Positions 34,214 to 42,710 of a stretch of 64,000 nt of DNA are shown one piece after another; the first letter of the stretch is position 1, and each line of letters opens with the position of its first letter. The position numbers and the translations under genes are program-made. This DNA is from Thalassobaculum_A sp040219215 (GTDB lineage Bacteria; Pseudomonadota; Alphaproteobacteria; Thalassobaculales; Thalassobaculaceae). A model generated the notes under the pieces. The model was not told the DNA's origin. It was given only the letters and a program-made list of their open reading frames with translations, and did no database searches. Location: positions 1-64,000 of the forward strand of contig NZ_JAVJSX010000039.1 in NCBI RefSeq assembly GCF_040219215.1. The letters run 5' to 3'.

Positions 34214-34492
34214 TCAACTGTCGGATACCAGTTGCCGGCCGTCATTGGTCAGTTTGCACACCAGCCAGTCCGGCTTGAGCGGGTTGTCGAACCAGGGTTC
34301 GGCCCAACCGCGCTCCATGCAGGATTGAATGGTCCGGGGGTGGACGCGCTGCCCGTCCCGATCGAACAACGGAAGTTTACCGCCCGGTTGATCGAGTCCT
34401 CGGCGCAGCCATTCCTTCTGCGATTCGGTTGCCCGCTGACCACCGGCGGCGGCGGAACTCGAACTCTTTCGCTGTCGTGTCGGCGCGCCCAT
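34214..34492 (-). CDS. Small hypothetical protein
   Basis: 92 residues: a low-complexity Ser/Ala-rich start (RKSSSSAAAGG) followed by a compact, probably winged-helix-like region with FDRDGQRVHPRTIQSCMERGWAEPWFDNP and a terminal LVCKLTNDGRQLVSD. The last motif looks like the end of small DNA-binding or regulatory domains, but I cannot name a family. It lies 81 bases upstream of the other minus-strand unknown gene and could be cotranscribed. Confidence 0.55.
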   Translation of the reverse strand: MGAPTRQRKSSSSAAAGGQRATESQKEWLRRGLDQPGGKLPLFDRDGQRVHPRTIQSCMERGWAEPWFDNPLKPDWLVCKLTNDGRQLVSDS

Positions 34493-34603
34493 GCCATCCT
34501 CCCCGTCCGCACTCTAGGCATGCGTATCCAGCGCGTCCACCGCATGTGGGTTGTGGATAGCATCGACGCCGTGGGATGATCGGAGTCCCACCGGAGGCAT
34601 CCA

Positions 34604-35803
34604 ATGACACCCTCGACATCAGCGCGGTTGGCGCTCGGGTTTTCCTGCGTCGGTCACAGTTTCGCGCACCTTCTGATGCTGCTCTATCCGACCGTGGTGC
34701 TCTCGCTGGAGGTAGCGTGGAACCGGCCATTCGAGGAGCTGATCGCGCTCATGCTGGTCGGGCAGGTGCTGTTCGGCGTCGGCGCGGTTCCCGCCGGCTG
34801 GCTCGGCGACCGGTGGAGCGCGCCCGGGATGATGACGGTGTTCTTCCTCGGAACCGGTGCCGCCGCGATCGCTACCGGCTTTGCGGAGGGCCCTTTCGAA
34901 ATTGCCCTGGGACTGGCGGCCATCGGATTGTTCGCCTCGATCTATCACCCGGTCGGGATCGCCTGGGTGACCCGCAATCCTGTGAACCGTGGTCGGGCAC
35001 TCGGCATCAACGGGATCTTCGGGTCGGCCGGCACCGCGGGTGGCGCCGTGGTCGCGGGAGGCCTTGCGACCGCGTATGGCTGGCAGTGGGCATTCTTCGT
35101 CCCGGGCGCACTGTGTGTCGGCGCGGGACTGGTGCTGCTGGCACTGTTGGTCGGCGGGCGCGTCGGCGACACCAAGGATCGCGGACGCTCGGCACCATCG
35201 GAATCGTCGCGTGGCGACATGATGCGTGGCGGCCTGATCCTGCTGATCACGATCGCTTGTTCGGGATTGATCTACCAGACGACCTCGTTCGCCATGCCGA
35301 AGCTGTTCGAGCAGCGTCTGGGCGGCTTGGTCGATACCGCCGCCGGCGTCGGTGCCATGGTCTCCACCGTGTACTTCATTTCGGCCGGAGCGCAGGTCCT
35401 CGGGGGCTGGTTGGCCGACCGCTACGACCTGCGGCGGGTGTATTTCGGGTGCTGGCTGCTGCAGATCCCGATCCTCGGACTGGCGGTCACCCTGGCCGGG
35501 CCGGTGCTGATTCCCGTCGCGACCCTGATGGTGCTGATCAACACGACCGCCGTTCCGGCGGAGAACAGCCTGTTCGCGCGCTACACGCCGCCGGCCTGGC
35601 GGGGCACGGCGTTCGGCGTGAAGTTCCTGGTCTCGCTTGGGGTGGCAGCCGTCAGCGTTCCGCTGGTCGGCGAGATGTATCGGGCGTTTCACGAGTTCGG
35701 GCCGTTGCTGGTGACCCTCGCCGTCGCTGCCGCGGTTGGAGCGATCGTTGCCCTGCTGCTGCCGGCGACCCGGCACGCACCGGCCACTCAACCGGCGGAG
35801 TAG
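34604..35803 (+). CDS. MFS transporter
   Basis: 399 residues with about 12 membrane helices. The A-motif region is AGWLGDRWSAPGMM near residue 64, and the cytoplasmic centre loop is GRVGDTKDRGRSAPSESSRGD near residues 184-204. A similar motif returns in the second half (GGWLADRYDLRRVYFG). Substrate unknown. A CGGAGG ribosome site precedes the ATG and a 21-base inverted repeat sits just upstream. The next gene starts five bases after the stop, so the two are likely cotranscribed. Confidence 0.85.
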   Translation: MTPSTSARLALGFSCVGHSFAHLLMLLYPTVVLSLEVAWNRPFEELIALMLVGQVLFGVGAVPAGWLGDRWSAPGMMTVFFLGTGAAAIATGFAEGPFEIALGLAAIGLFASIYHPVGIAWVTRNPVNRGRALGINGIFGSAGTAGGAVVAGGLATAYGWQWAFFVPGALCVGAGLVLLALLVGGRVGDTKDRGRSAPSESSRGDMMRGGLILLITIACSGLIYQTTSFAMPKLFEQRLGGLVDTAAGVGAMVSTVYFISAGAQVLGGWLADRYDLRRVYFGCWLLQIPILGLAVTLAGPVLIPVATLMVLINTTAVPAENSLFARYTPPAWRGTAFGVKFLVSLGVAAVSVPLVGEMYRAFHEFGPLLVTLAVAAAVGAIVALLLPATRHAPATQPAE

Positions 35804-35807
35804 GGCG

Positions 35808-36218
35808 ATGACCAAAGCCTCGCCCGTCCTGGTTAATGCGCTGGATCACCTCGTCCTGACCGTGCGCGACATCGACGCGACCATCGCCTTCTACCGGGAT
35901 TGGCTCGGCATGGAGGTCGTGACGTTCGGAAACAACCGAAACGCTCTCACGTTCGGGCAGCAGAAGATCAATCTGCACGAAGCGGACAAGGACTTCGATC
36001 CGCCGGTGATCAAGGCTGAACGGCCGGTCCCGGGCTCGGGCGACCTGTGCTTCCTCACTTCGGCTCCGCTTGCCGACGTGACGGCGCGGGCCGAAGCGCT
36101 CGGCATCGCGATCATCGAGGGGCCGGAGCATCGGACCGGCGCGGTCGGGCCGATCAACTCGGTCTATGCACGCGACCCGGACGGCAATCTGATCGAGGTT
36201 TCGAACCGCCTCTACTGA
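35808..36218 (+). CDS. VOC (glyoxalase) family protein
   Basis: 136 residues with the beta-alpha-beta-beta-beta VOC fold. LDHLVLTVRDIDATIAFYRDWLGMEV at the start supplies the first metal His, GQQKINLHEADKDF follows, and it ends with VYARDPDGNLIEVSNRLY with the metal Glu. This form is close to proteins annotated as virulence-associated glyoxalases; the true substrate is unknown. It is translationally linked to the MFS gene, which hints at a shared substrate. It ends in a seven-base convergent overlap with trpE. Confidence 0.88.
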   Translation: MTKASPVLVNALDHLVLTVRDIDATIAFYRDWLGMEVVTFGNNRNALTFGQQKINLHEADKDFDPPVIKAERPVPGSGDLCFLTSAPLADVTARAEALGIAIIEGPEHRTGAVGPINSVYARDPDGNLIEVSNRLY

Positions 36219-37729
36219 CTGCGCTCGGCCGACGATGCGAAGCGCACGGCCTCTTCGGCAGCACGCACCAGGGCACGAGCCTTGTTCAGGGTCTCCTGCC
36301 ACTCCGATTCAGGATCGCTGTCGGCGACCACCCCGCCGCCGGCTTGGACATACATGGTGCCGTCCTTGACCAGGGCCGTGCGCAGGGCGATGCAGGTGTC
36401 CATCCCGCCATCCGCTGCGAAATAGCCAACCGCGCCGGCGTAGACGCCGCGGCGGGACACTTCGAGCTCGTCGATGATCTCCATCGCCCGGACCTTCGGT
36501 GCGCCCGAGACAGTGCCGGCCGGGAACCCCGCGAACAGCGCGTCGATCGCGTCGTAGCCCTCCGCGAGCTTGCCTTCGACGTGGCTGGCGATGTGCATCA
36601 CATGGCTGTACTGCTCGATCGTGAACTGCTCCTTGACCGAAACCGACCCGATGGCGCTCACCCGGCCGACATCGTTGCGGCCGAGATCCAGCAGCATCAG
36701 ATGCTCGGCCCGCTCCTTGGGGTCCGCCAGCAGTTCGGCGGCCAGGGCGCGGTCCTCATCGGGGTTGGCGCCGCGGCGGCGGGTCCCGGCGAGCGGCCGG
36801 ATCGTAACCACGTCGTCGCGCAGCCGAACCAGGATTTCCGGGCTTGAGCCGACCACCGCGTAACCGCCGAAGTCGAAGTAGAACAGGAATGGCGAGGGAT
36901 TCAGCCGGCGCAGCGAGCGGTACAGCGCAAAGGGAGGAAGCTGGAACGGCACCGCAAGCCGGTGCGAAGGCACGACCTGGAAGGCGTCGCCGGCGTGGAT
37001 GTACTCAACGGCCTTGCGGACCATGGCGTGATACGCGTCACGTCCAGTGTTAGACACCGGGGCAGGCAACGGGTCGACGGCCGTGCCGCCTTCCCGGCGG
37101 TAGGGCAGGGAGCGCTCGAAGTCAGCGACCAGATCCGCCAGCCGGACGCGGGCATCGCCCCAGGCGGCCGCCGCAGATACACCCGGCTGCGGCCGGACGG
37201 GTGTCACCGCGGTCATGACGTCTTCGAGCCGATCGAAGATGCACACCAGTGTCGGTCGCAGGAACAGGCCGTCCCAGATGTTCAGCGTGTCGGGATTGTT
37301 GTCCGGGATGTTCTCGAACAGGCGAATGGCATCATAGCCCATATAGCCGAACAGCCCGGCGGCCATCGGCGGCAGGCCTTCGGGTAGCTCGATCCGGCTC
37401 TCGGCGATCAAGGCCCGCAGCGACACCAGAGGCTCGACATCGACCGGCTCGAAAGCCTCCGGCTCGACGCGAGCGTTACGGTTGATCTCGGCCTTCTGCT
37501 TGTAGAAACGCCAGATCAGGTCCGGCTTCATGCCGATGACCGAATAGCGGCCGCGTACCGCACCGCCTTCGACCGACTCAAGGAGGAAGGCGTTGGCACG
37601 GCCATCCGCCAGCTTCAGCATGGCCGAGACCGGGGTTTCCAGGTCCGCTACCAGCGTGGTCCAGACAACCTGGGGCTGACCGGCCTCGTAGCGTTCGACG
37701 AAGCGGTCGTAGCCGGGCCGGGGTGTCAT
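36212..37729 (-). CDS. trpE: Anthranilate synthase component I
   Basis: It turns chorismate into anthranilate, the first tryptophan step, using ammonia from TrpG. 505 residues: the N-terminal domain has AFLLESVEGGAVRGRYSVIG with the LLES feedback-inhibition motif; the catalytic C-terminal part includes PSPFLFYFDFGGYAVVGSSPEILVR, PLAGTRRRG and FPAGTVSGAPKVRAMEIIDELE. It overlaps ppiD by four bases (ATGA). trpG, trpD and trpC, which usually follow, are absent; the next gene is a convergent VOC gene. No leader peptide or attenuator could lie upstream because ppiD abuts. Confidence 0.96.
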   Translation of the reverse strand: MTPRPGYDRFVERYEAGQPQVVWTTLVADLETPVSAMLKLADGRANAFLLESVEGGAVRGRYSVIGMKPDLIWRFYKQKAEINRNARVEPEAFEPVDVEPLVSLRALIAESRIELPEGLPPMAAGLFGYMGYDAIRLFENIPDNNPDTLNIWDGLFLRPTLVCIFDRLEDVMTAVTPVRPQPGVSAAAAWGDARVRLADLVADFERSLPYRREGGTAVDPLPAPVSNTGRDAYHAMVRKAVEYIHAGDAFQVVPSHRLAVPFQLPPFALYRSLRRLNPSPFLFYFDFGGYAVVGSSPEILVRLRDDVVTIRPLAGTRRRGANPDEDRALAAELLADPKERAEHLMLLDLGRNDVGRVSAIGSVSVKEQFTIEQYSHVMHIASHVEGKLAEGYDAIDALFAGFPAGTVSGAPKVRAMEIIDELEVSRRGVYAGAVGYFAADGGMDTCIALRTALVKDGTMYVQAGGGVVADSDPESEWQETLNKARALVRAAEEAVRFASSAERSQ

Positions 37730-39606
37730 TGCGCGGTCTCGTAAAGGCGCAGAACACTGCCCTTGTTCTCGACGACCTCGAACCGATTCCGCAGATCGGC
37801 CAGCAGCAGTTCGACCAGGTCCGACTCCGCGGCTTGCTGGATCTGGGTCGCGATGGCGTTGCGGACGTTGGCCTGCGCCGCGGCGTCGGCGGGTTCGATG
37901 CGCACCAGCCGTACCACCGCCGCCTGCGTGTCATCGGCCGTCACGGCCACGCCGCCGACATCCTTGATGCCAAACAGGGTGGCGGGCAGGGTGTTCGGAA
38001 AGCCCGGTGGTGGGTTGCGTGTGGACCGGGTAAGCGCAGGCAGTTCGGCGGTCGGCATTCCCTCGGCCGCAGCCAGGTCGGCGAGCGAACCTCCGCCGCG
38101 CACCTTCTCCGCCAGGGCATCCGCGCGCTCCTCGGCAATTTCCAGCCGACGCTCCGACGTCCAGTCAGCCAGCACCCGGTCGCGCACTTCGTCCAGCGAC
38201 GGAACGCGGGGCGCGGCAATGTCATTCACCCGCAACACGAAGAACTGGCCGTCCTGTCCTTCGCCGAGGCCGCTCTGCTGTCCTTTGGGCGTATCGAAGG
38301 CGAGTTCGAGGAAACGCCCGCCCGGCAAATCCATGGCCTTCTCGCCGGCTTTCTGAGGTCCGGTCCGCGATAGCCCGGCGACGCTGAGCACCGGAAGATC
38401 CAGCGACTTGGCCGCCTCCTCAAGGGTGGCGCCACCGGCCAGCGCATCTTCCAGCTTGTTCGCCGTCTCATAAACCACGTCGAGGGCCCGATCGCGCGCC
38501 AACTCGTCGCGGATCTGGTCCTTGGCCTGCTCGTAGGTGACCGTGGTGCCCGGCTGGATCGATCGAACCTTGAACAGATGCCAGCCGAAGTCGCTCTTGA
38601 CCGGTTCGCTGACCGCATCTTGCGCAAGAGTGAACACGGCATCGGCCGTTCCGGCAGGCAGCCCATCGCGGGCCAGCGCACCGAGATCGAGCGCTGCCTC
38701 GTCCGCGCCGGTTGTGTCCTTGGCGACAGCCGCGAAATCTTCACCACCAGCGATGCGGGTGTGTGCCGCCTTGGCCGCATCCTCGGTGTCGAAGAGGATC
38801 TGCTGAATCTCTCGCCGTTCCGGCTTTGCCAGTTGATCGGCCCGCTCGTCATAGGCCGCCCGAACATCGCCTTCTGGAATATCAAGCGTCTTGGCGACCG
38901 TCGCCGGCGAGACCTGGGCCCAGGACACCGACCGGTACTCCGGCTCCTCGTAAGCGGACTTGTTGCTCTCGAAGTAGCTGTTGAGTGTTGAATCGTCCGG
39001 TGCTGCCGGTTCCGGGACGGCCGCGGCGGGAATCGCGACCACCTCGGCGACACGACGTTCCTGACGGTATGCAAACACCCGGTCGACGACCGACTTGGGC
39101 GCCGCGTCGGCGGATGTCAGCGCATCGATAAGTTGCCTGCGCGCAAAGTCCTGACGAAGCCGGTGGATGAACTCTTCCTCCGACCATCCGTTGTTGGCCA
39201 GGGTGGTCTGATAGCGCGCCCGGTCGAACTGCCCGGTCTGGTCGGTGAAGCGAGACCGGACGAACTCAGCGACACGATCGGTTCCAACCGACAGGTCCAG
39301 TGACCGGGTTGCCTCGATCATCAGCCCTTCGGTCACCATGTTGTTCATGACCTGATCGAGCATCCCGAGCTGAATTGCCTGCTCGACCGTCAGCGGCACA
39401 CCGATGCTGCGTCGGGCATTCTCGAACTCGCCCGCGACTTCCTGGGTGGTGATCCGGGTCTCGTCGCCCACCGAGATGGCCACCTTGCCAGCGGGATTGC
39501 CGAAGAACACATCGCCGATGCCCCAGATCGCGAAGCTGACAATCAGCATCACGAAAAGAATTTTGACGAAGATCGATGTTACCTTGGAACGAATGAACTG
39601 GAGCAT
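37726..39606 (-). CDS. ppiD: Periplasmic peptidyl-prolyl isomerase PpiD/SurA-like
   Basis: A membrane-anchored folding factor for exported proteins. 626 residues: one N-terminal anchor (KILFVMLIVSFAIWGIGDVFF, residues 14-34), a SurA-like N-domain, one parvulin (PPIC) domain around residues 265-355 (FDTEDAAKAAHTRIAGGEDF and DFGWHLFKVRSIQPG), and a long C-terminal domain. It forms an operon with trpE, an arrangement widespread in Alphaproteobacteria. Divergent from tpiA. Confidence 0.9.
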   Translation of the reverse strand: MLQFIRSKVTSIFVKILFVMLIVSFAIWGIGDVFFGNPAGKVAISVGDETRITTQEVAGEFENARRSIGVPLTVEQAIQLGMLDQVMNNMVTEGLMIEATRSLDLSVGTDRVAEFVRSRFTDQTGQFDRARYQTTLANNGWSEEEFIHRLRQDFARRQLIDALTSADAAPKSVVDRVFAYRQERRVAEVVAIPAAAVPEPAAPDDSTLNSYFESNKSAYEEPEYRSVSWAQVSPATVAKTLDIPEGDVRAAYDERADQLAKPERREIQQILFDTEDAAKAAHTRIAGGEDFAAVAKDTTGADEAALDLGALARDGLPAGTADAVFTLAQDAVSEPVKSDFGWHLFKVRSIQPGTTVTYEQAKDQIRDELARDRALDVVYETANKLEDALAGGATLEEAAKSLDLPVLSVAGLSRTGPQKAGEKAMDLPGGRFLELAFDTPKGQQSGLGEGQDGQFFVLRVNDIAAPRVPSLDEVRDRVLADWTSERRLEIAEERADALAEKVRGGGSLADLAAAEGMPTAELPALTRSTRNPPPGFPNTLPATLFGIKDVGGVAVTADDTQAAVVRLVRIEPADAAAQANVRNAIATQIQQAAESDLVELLLADLRNRFEVVENKGSVLRLYETAQ

Positions 39607-39808
39607 CGCGTAAAAAGGCCTTGTATCGATGAAACGCTATCGGTGCCGCCGCCGGCATCGAGGCGCGGCATCATAGGGAGCACGCCTCGACGCGGCAACC
39701 GCCGAATCCCCGGAAAGACAAAGGATTCCGAGGGTCTCAAGCCGACCGTGTTGGCGTCGATCCGATGCCGTGGTAGAGCCGGTCGGCCTGCGCACCAGGA
39801 GATGTAGC

Positions 39809-40552
39809 ATGACGACGAGACCCTTGATCGCCGGTAACTGGAAAATGAACCTCGACCGGGCCGCCGGCACCGCGTTGGCCCGCGAACTGGCGGGAGCGGT
39901 CGCCAGTGCCTCGGCGTTCGAGATGGTCGTGTGCCCGCCGGCGCCATACCTGCTGGCTGTGGCGGATGAACTGGCCGGCAGTCCGGTGGCGCTTGGCGGC
40001 CAGGATTGCCATACCGCCGCCAGCGGCGCCCATACCGGCGACGTCTCGGCACCGATGCTGAGTGATCTCGGCTGCACCTATGTGATCGTTGGTCATTCGG
40101 AGCGACGCGCCGATCACGGTGAAACCGATACCATTGTCCGGGCAAAGGCCGAGGCGGCGCGGGCCGCCGGGCTGGTCCCGATTGTCTGCGTCGGCGAGAC
40201 CGAAGCCCAGCGCGATGCCGGAACGACATTGGACATCGTCGGGCGCCAGGTTGTCGATTCGGTGCCGGACGGTTTGGATGGTGCGACCCTTGTGGTGGCC
40301 TACGAGCCCGTGTGGGCCATCGGAACCGGTCGTACGCCAACGGTGGATGACGTCGCGGCTGTTCATGCCCATATCCGAGGCGTACTGGCGGCAAAGACTC
40401 CGGATGCGGCGGCTGTGCGAATTCTGTATGGCGGTTCGGTGAAGCCGTCGAACGCCGTTGAGTTGCTGGCGGTGGCGAATGTCGACGGAGCGCTCGTTGG
40501 TGGCGCAAGCCTGAAGACCGCGGATTTCCTGGCAATCGCCCGGTCGGTTTGA
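39809..40552 (+). CDS. tpiA: Triose-phosphate isomerase
   Basis: It interconverts dihydroxyacetone phosphate and glyceraldehyde 3-phosphate. 247 residues, with the active-site Lys in GNWKMN (residues 9-14), His in YVIVGHSERRADHGE, Glu in VAYEPVWAIGTGRTPT, and the phosphate loop YGGSVKPSNA and VGGASLK. The ATG at 39809 has AGGAGA upstream; an upstream in-frame ATG lacks one. It heads the tpiA-secG-pyrG-kdsA series, a common alphaproteobacterial order. No firm promoter was found in the 202-base divergent gap with ppiD. Confidence 0.97.
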   Translation: MTTRPLIAGNWKMNLDRAAGTALARELAGAVASASAFEMVVCPPAPYLLAVADELAGSPVALGGQDCHTAASGAHTGDVSAPMLSDLGCTYVIVGHSERRADHGETDTIVRAKAEAARAAGLVPIVCVGETEAQRDAGTTLDIVGRQVVDSVPDGLDGATLVVAYEPVWAIGTGRTPTVDDVAAVHAHIRGVLAAKTPDAAAVRILYGGSVKPSNAVELLAVANVDGALVGGASLKTADFLAIARSV

Positions 40553-40641
40553 ACGAATGACCTCAAGACTGGCCAAGCCGGCCGGTTGGCGTTAAAACCC
40601 GCGCCGTCCAGACGCGGACAGAGACCATTGCAAGGATCGAC

Positions 40642-40959
40642 ATGACGGCGATCGTTCTGACCATTCACCTGATGATCGCGCTGGCCCTGGTCATCGTAGT
40701 GCTGCTGCAGCGTAGCGAAGGCGGCGGGCTCGGTATCGGCGGCGGAGGTGGCGGCGGCATGGGATCGTTCATGTCGGCGCGCGGTACCGCGAATTTGCTG
40801 ACACGGACCACCGCGATTCTGGCGGCATGCTTCATGAGCACCAGCATCCTGCTCGCGATTCTCGCCGGAAACACCGGTACCAAATCCATCGTGGACCGTC
40901 CGGCGGCGGTTGATACCGCACCTGCCAAGACAGAACCGGCCGCGCCGGTCTCACAGTAA
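40642..40959 (+). CDS. secG: Preprotein translocase subunit SecG
   Basis: The small two-helix helper of the SecYEG channel. 105 residues: helix 1 at residues 3-21, the glycine-rich loop GGGLGIGGGGGGGMGSFMSARG with the family motif, helix 2 at about 50-73, and an Ala/Pro-rich tail. GC-rich repeats within the loop explain the low complexity here. It sits 89 bases after tpiA and before pyrG, its expected neighbours. Confidence 0.95.
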   Translation: MTAIVLTIHLMIALALVIVVLLQRSEGGGLGIGGGGGGGMGSFMSARGTANLLTRTTAILAACFMSTSILLAILAGNTGTKSIVDRPAAVDTAPAKTEPAAPVSQ

Positions 40960-40987
40960 GCGACGGACATCATTAGATATTTTTGAA

Positions 40988-41011
40988 TCCGACAGGCGTA
41001 CGTCTGTCGGA
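40988..41011. repeat. 24-base near-perfect palindrome between secG and pyrG
   Basis: TCCGACAG (40988-40995) and CTGTCGGA (41004-41011) flank GCGTACGT, itself nearly symmetric; only one base pair breaks full two-fold symmetry. There is no T run on either side, so it is not a typical intrinsic terminator. It could end secG mRNA as a hairpin or be an operator for pyrG, 60 bases downstream. Confidence 0.45.
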
Positions 41012-41071
41012 GCGGGGAATAGTGTGACAAAGAATGCCTCGACTTCGGTCGTTCCGGTATAAGGGGGGTCC

Positions 41072-42706
41072 ATGACGCGGTTCATCTTCATCACCGGCGG
41101 CGTGGTCTCCTCCCTTGGCAAGGGGCTGGCTTCCGCAGCCCTCGGCGCGCTCCTCCAGGCGCGCGGGTACAAGGTCCGCCTTCGCAAGCTCGATCCCTAC
41201 CTCAACGTCGATCCGGGCACGATGAGCCCGTATCAGCACGGCGAGGTGTATGTGACCGATGACGGCGCCGAGACCGACCTCGACTTGGGGCACTATGAGC
41301 GGTTCACCGGCGTGGCTGCGAAACGCAGCGACAATGTGACCACCGGCCAGATCTACATGGATGTGATCACTCGGGAGCGACGTGGCGACTATCTGGGCGC
41401 CACCATCCAGGTGATTCCGCACGTGACCGACGCCATCAAGGAGTTCGCCCGCGGCGACCTTGAGGACGAGGATTTCGTGCTGTGCGAGATCGGCGGTACG
41501 GTGGGCGACATCGAGGGCCTGCCGTTCCTGGAGGCCATCCGCCAGCTCGGCAACGAACTGGGCCGCGAGCGGTCGTTGTTCATGCACCTGACGCTGGTAC
41601 CCTACATCCCGGCGGCCGGTGAGCTGAAGACCAAGCCAACCCAGCACTCGGTCAAGGAACTGCAGAGCGTCGGCATTCAGCCGGACATCCTGCTGTGCCG
41701 CTCGGATCGTGAGATCCCGGTCGAGCAGCGCCGCAAGATCGGACTGTTCTGCAACATACGGCCCGAAGCAGTGATTCCGGCACTCGACGTCTCGTCGATC
41801 TACAAGGTTCCGCTGAGCTACCATCAGGAAGGGCTCGACGTCGAAGTGCTGCGGCATTTCGGAATGTTGGCGAGCGAGGCGGAGCCGACCCTGACTCGCT
41901 GGACCGATATTCTCTACCGGGTCGAGAATCCCGAAGGCAAGGTCCGGATCGCAGTGGTCGGCAAGTACACGAGCCTGCTCGACAGCTACAAATCCCTGGC
42001 CGAAGCGCTGACCCACGGCGGCATCGCCAACAACGTCAAGGTCGAGTTGGAGTGGATCGACTCCGAGATCTTCGAGACCGAGACCGAGGCTCTCCTGCGG
42101 CTTGAGGATGTGCACGGCATCCTGGTTCCCGGTGGATTCGGCGAGCGCGGCTCGGAAGGCAAGATCGCCGCGGTGACCTTTGCGCGCGAGCATCGCATAC
42201 CGTATTTCGGAATCTGCTTCGGCATGCAGATGGCGTGCATCGAAGTGGCGCGGAACATGGCCGACATCAAAGGCGCCGGATCGACCGAATTCGGTCCGTG
42301 CGCGGAACCGATCGTCGGTCTGCTGACGGAGTGGAGTCGCGGCAATACCCGCGAGACCCGATCTTCGGACAGTGACCTCGGCGGCACCATGCGGCTGGGC
42401 GCCTATGAATGCCAGCTGACACCTGGCTCGAAGGTTCACCAAGCCTACGCGTCCGATCGCATTTTCGAACGGCATCGGCATCGCTACGAGGTGAACATCA
42501 ACTACCGCAATGCCCTGCAAGGCACCGGCCTGGTGTTCTCCGGCATGTCCCCGGACGGCGTGCTGCCGGAGATCGTGGAGTTGCCGAACCACCCCTGGTT
42601 CGTTGGCGTGCAGTTCCACCCGGAGCTGAAGTCCAAGCCGTTCGATCCGCATCCGCTGTTCACCAGCTTCGTCGAGGCGGCGGTCGAACAGTCCCGGCTG
42701 GTGTGA
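41072..42706 (+). CDS. pyrG: CTP synthase
   Basis: It makes CTP from UTP using glutamine. 544 residues: an N-terminal synthetase domain starting TRFIFITGGVVSSLGKGLASA, with LDPYLNVDPGTMSPYQHGEV, and a C-terminal glutamine amidotransferase domain whose nucleophile is in YFGICFGMQMACIE and whose His/Glu are in GVQFHPELKSKP. An AAGGGGGG ribosome site precedes the ATG. No attenuator of the initiation type was recognised in the leader apart from the palindrome at 40988. Confidence 0.97.
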   Translation: MTRFIFITGGVVSSLGKGLASAALGALLQARGYKVRLRKLDPYLNVDPGTMSPYQHGEVYVTDDGAETDLDLGHYERFTGVAAKRSDNVTTGQIYMDVITRERRGDYLGATIQVIPHVTDAIKEFARGDLEDEDFVLCEIGGTVGDIEGLPFLEAIRQLGNELGRERSLFMHLTLVPYIPAAGELKTKPTQHSVKELQSVGIQPDILLCRSDREIPVEQRRKIGLFCNIRPEAVIPALDVSSIYKVPLSYHQEGLDVEVLRHFGMLASEAEPTLTRWTDILYRVENPEGKVRIAVVGKYTSLLDSYKSLAEALTHGGIANNVKVELEWIDSEIFETETEALLRLEDVHGILVPGGFGERGSEGKIAAVTFAREHRIPYFGICFGMQMACIEVARNMADIKGAGSTEFGPCAEPIVGLLTEWSRGNTRETRSSDSDLGGTMRLGAYECQLTPGSKVHQAYASDRIFERHRHRYEVNINYRNALQGTGLVFSGMSPDGVLPEIVELPNHPWFVGVQFHPELKSKPFDPHPLFTSFVEAAVEQSRLV

Positions 42707-42710
42707 CGCC

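Noticed and set aside
32690..34600. tRNA-Pro as attachment site of an integrated element
   Set aside because: No integrase gene and no repeat of the tRNA 3' end within the window.
37727..37760. trp leader peptide and attenuator
   Set aside because: trpE overlaps ppiD by four bases, so there is no leader region.
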